This document shows positions 6,748 through 6,779 of a stretch of DNA of 6,779 nucleotides, piece by piece. Position numbers and translations under genes: made by a program. Numbering within the stretch: position 1 is the first letter of the stretch; each line of letters opens with the position of its first letter. Source of the stretch: Betaproteobacteria bacterium (GTDB lineage: Bacteria; Pseudomonadota; Gammaproteobacteria; Burkholderiales; SG8-39); the NCBI GenBank assembly GCA_007280315.1, contig QYQC01000039.1, positions 1 to 6,779 of the forward strand, written 5' to 3'. The notes below the pieces were generated by a model. The model searched no databases, had not been told where the DNA came from, and saw only the letters and a program-made list of their open reading frames with translations.

Positions 6748-6779
6748 GTGAAAAATCAAATGTTGACCGACCACGATAT
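6748..6779 (+). CDS. Start of an unidentified gene, cut by the right edge
   Basis: A GTG at 6748 opens a frame that continues to the window end (initiator, then KNQMLTDHD). AAAGG at 6733-6737 lies 10 bases upstream as a reasonable ribosome binding site. Other in-frame starts are ATG 6730 (adding KGNPIV, but with a hairpin where its ribosome binding site should be) and ATG 6760 (no ribosome binding site). Only about 10 codons are visible, too few to assign a family. Support for it being real comes from the good upstream promoter at 6541-6569 and the absence of any other gene in this region. It would be transcribed divergently from kup. Confidence 0.4.
   Translation, partial: MKNQMLTDHD

Noticed and set aside
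6730..6779. Bacterioferritin N-terminus at the right edge (MKGN...)
   Set aside because: Bacterioferritins often begin MKG(N/D), but the following residues (PIVKNQMLTDHD) do not match the family's next block, and the ATG at 6730 has no good ribosome binding site.

Overview
This window looks like chromosomal DNA from a GC-rich proteobacterium, most likely beta- or gammaproteobacterial. The basis is the high G+C content at wobble positions, an outer-membrane-linked Pqi (MCE) transport operon that only makes sense in a diderm envelope, a proteobacterial-type lipobox, and a Kup-type potassium transporter. I see no insertion sequence, CRISPR array, tRNA or rRNA. The layout is compact and housekeeping in character.

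Left part (1-2640, + strand): the 3' end of a PqiA-like inner-membrane protein, then PqiB (anchored periplasmic protein with three MCE domains) and PqiC (lipoprotein), packed as one operon. PqiB and PqiC overlap by 4 bases. By analogy with E. coli PqiABC, the three proteins form a trans-envelope conduit thought to move lipids or other hydrophobic molecules between the inner and outer membranes. PqiB may start earlier than its first ATG, at a rare AUA codon that touches the pqiA stop.

Middle and right part (2646-6455, - strand): kup (potassium uptake), followed 30 bases downstream by an SLC13/DASS-type ion permease that carries two RCK-C (TrkA-C) regulatory domains between its two membrane halves. 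The two are probably co-transcribed, which puts a potassium importer next to a likely anion or carboxylate permease with a potassium-channel-style regulatory module. The permease and pqiC converge, with only 5 bases between their stop codons.

Right edge (6456-6779): a divergent intergenic region. It holds the ribosome binding site and a weak candidate promoter of kup on the - strand. On the + strand there is a well-formed sigma-70-like promoter, a leader of about 170 bases that can fold into a compact three-way junction with a GNRA-loop hairpin and a competing downstream hairpin, and then the first codons of an unidentified gene cut by the window end. The leader is the least explained part of the window. 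I found no clear evidence of a wholly new system, but the leader and the possible AUA start of pqiB are the two points most worth checking.
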